Source of the DNA: Plantago elongata
Lineage: Eukaryota; Streptophyta; Magnoliopsida; Lamiales; Plantaginaceae
Length of the DNA stretch: 64,000 bases
NCBI GenBank assembly: GCA_036897095.1
Contig: JAYMSP010000131.1
Location: 1 to 64,000 of the forward strand
Reading direction: 5' to 3'
Below the pieces are notes generated by a model. That model searched no databases. It had not been told where the DNA came from and saw only the letters and a program-made list of their open reading frames with translations. Position numbers and translations under genes: made by a program. Shown in pieces: positions 62,641-64,000 of the stretch (within the stretch, counting starts at the first letter, position 1; each line of letters opens with the position of its first letter).

Positions 62641-62844
62641 TTTTTTAACAATGTTAGTGTTTTGCGGAATCGGAGATATTCGGTCCATTTATTTATTTAA
62701 TTAATTTCTAGTTTATTACGGTTTAATAAATTAAAAATTACTATAATTTATTTTATTAAAAAATAGGAGTAAGTTTGTAACGTTATTATAGGTATAGATA
62801 ATCTTATTTTCTCCGTGTGAAGCGAATCTTTAGCTATAAAAGTA

Positions 62845-63311
62845 AATTTGACATGCGAAAATTGCCTTTTTTTATAATATTAAATTTTAATTTTACAAGT
62901 AAAACTGTTCGTTCAATTGAATTCTTCGCACGCGATTATATGTTTGACTAACAATTTCTTAATTTTATATGAGTAGTTTTAAGAAAAATGATATCGTAAA
63001 GGTATGCAAGTAGTGGGAAAATTAACTACTTTTGGGACTAATAATTACTTTCAAGTATTGATTAGTATTAGTAACAAGCAAATTTGACACACAAATTCGC
63101 GTGTTTTTTTATAATATTAAATTTATTTTTTTCAAGTAAAATTGTTCGTTCACGTGAATTCTTCACACACGATTATATGCTTGATTTACAATTTTTTAAT
63201 TTTATATGGATAGTTTTAGTAAAAATAATATCCTAAAACGATGAAAGTAGTGGGAAAACTACTTTTATGACTAATAACTATTTGAAGTATTTGATTTTTA
63301 TTAATAAGTAA
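62845..63311. repeat. Diverged tandem duplication (about 235 bp)
   Basis: Copy 1 62845-63079 and copy 2 63080-63311 share ordered phrases such as tttttataatattaaat, caagtaaaa(c/t)tgttcgttca, gattatatg and agtagtgggaaaa. Many differences are visible, so it is old. It lies inside the inverted-repeat-flanked block. Confidence 0.75.
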
Positions 63312-63560
63312 TGGACAGATAGACAAAAACGTAATTTTACACTATTTTTTTGACGATTGGAAAGGATTTGGTGCAATATTGATAAGTGAGGGTCAACCGT
63401 GCTATGTTTATTAAGGTTTTAGGGGATTTGGTGCAATTTTGATATCATGCGATGAAAATTAATATTTCGGGAATTTGATGCAATTTTAATAATTGAGTGT
63501 GTTTTGTGCTTGTTTAACATATTCGAATAGAATTTTGTGTAATTTACCCGAAATACCCCC

Positions 63561-64000
63561 GTATATTATATTCACATAGTCAAATTAATTTTATCTTTAA
63601 CCATAGTCCGTACACACCCTTAATTTATAATTAAGGCTGGCTTAGAACAAGAAGCTGCCTTTGCTTCTTTTCAAATGGTCCCCTAGCTCGAAATACTTGC
63701 AAGCTTGTAATTATGGACATAATTGCAACAGTTTTACCCACTTAAAACTTTGAAAAACAGTTTTACCCACTTTATTTAAGCGAGTGTCGCCATCATATAT
63801 GAATAACTATTGAATTATGTTTCAAAACAATTGCATAATGCATGTTATTTAATTGATTTTGTTTTAAGTTTTAATCAATTCAATAAATTATGTTGTTGGT
63901 TTTTAAGAATTAGTTGGCACATTAGAGAAGATTTGAAACGTTGGTATTGTAGTAGTACTCCTGGTTTCAGTTTATTGAATGGGTTTAAATGCTTGATCTT
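63561..64000. other. Window end, no gene recognised
   Basis: AT-rich, nothing identifiable before the window ends. Confidence 0.5.

Larger units (their letters stand above)
61919..63560. mobile_element. Block flanked by long imperfect inverted repeats
   Basis: The left flank (61919-62085) contains gggtaaaccgcacaaaacc, aagcacaaaacacattc and ttattaaaattgcaccaaat. The reverse complement of the right flank (63363-63560) has the same phrases in the same order (gggtaaattacacaaaa, aagcacaaaacacactc, ttattaaaattgcatcaaat). The 1.3 kb between shows no transposase. This could be a non-autonomous foldback/MULE-like element, or two inverted copies of a dispersed repeat. A related stretch occurs at 32585-32745. 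Confidence 0.5.

Overview
This window is nuclear DNA from a flowering plant, most likely a core eudicot. It has GT-AG introns, plant-specific gene families (CYP84A ferulate 5-hydroxylase, EC1 egg-cell peptide, PADRE-domain remnant), plastid- and mitochondrion-targeted nuclear proteins, and AT-rich intergenic DNA full of old LTR elements and MITE-like repeats. The codon and protein flavour suggests an asterid, perhaps Lamiales, but that is inference only.

Layout: (1) 2.6-6.9 kb, minus strand: a complete two-exon ferulate 5-hydroxylase (lignin syringyl branch). (2) 7-21 kb: gene-poor DNA with an internally deleted Ty1/copia fossil (about 9.0-9.5 kb) and a minus-strand truncated copia with one LTR (14.5-17.0 kb). 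(3) 21.4-22.7 kb, minus: a GATA zinc-finger transcription factor with a tRNA-half sequence in its intron. (4) 23-28 kb: a tiny two-LTR TRIM, a 550-bp direct duplication and a MITE. (5) 28.2-28.7 kb: a broken PADRE/DUF4228 gene fragment. (6) 29-31.2 kb: a degenerate CTAGTTTCA-type minisatellite with an embedded near-perfect palindrome carrying telomere-like motifs. (7) 31.6-32.1 kb: a 182-bp tandem duplication abutting a tRNA-Gly(GCC). (8) 32.7-33.2 kb: Helitron-like termini. (9) 33.76-38.6 kb, plus: a 13-exon mitochondrial processing peptidase alpha subunit with site II promoter motifs. (10) 40.4-43.4 kb, minus: a 7-exon anthranilate synthase beta subunit (tryptophan pathway). (11) 43.6-49.0 kb: a structurally complete, decayed Ty1/copia element with 533-bp LTRs and a GTACT target duplication, inserted only about 150 bp upstream of the anthranilate synthase start codon. 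(12) 51.75-53.0 kb, plus: ribosomal protein S23 with site II and telo-box promoter motifs. (13) 54.1-54.5 kb, minus: an EC1-type egg-cell secreted peptide. (14) 55-57 kb, minus: an F-box protein gene followed by a decayed partial tandem copy. (15) 57-64 kb: gene-free DNA with MITEs, a SINE-like unit and a repeat-flanked 1.6-kb block.

The genes are ordinary, independently transcribed housekeeping or specialised plant genes and do not form a pathway cluster. I found no convincing evidence of a previously undescribed multi-gene system. The strongest leads are the retroelement fossil in the anthranilate synthase 5' region, the palindrome-bearing minisatellite, and the in-frame N-terminal extension of the GATA factor. 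Exon boundaries were read by eye from splice consensus and reading frame, without transcript data.
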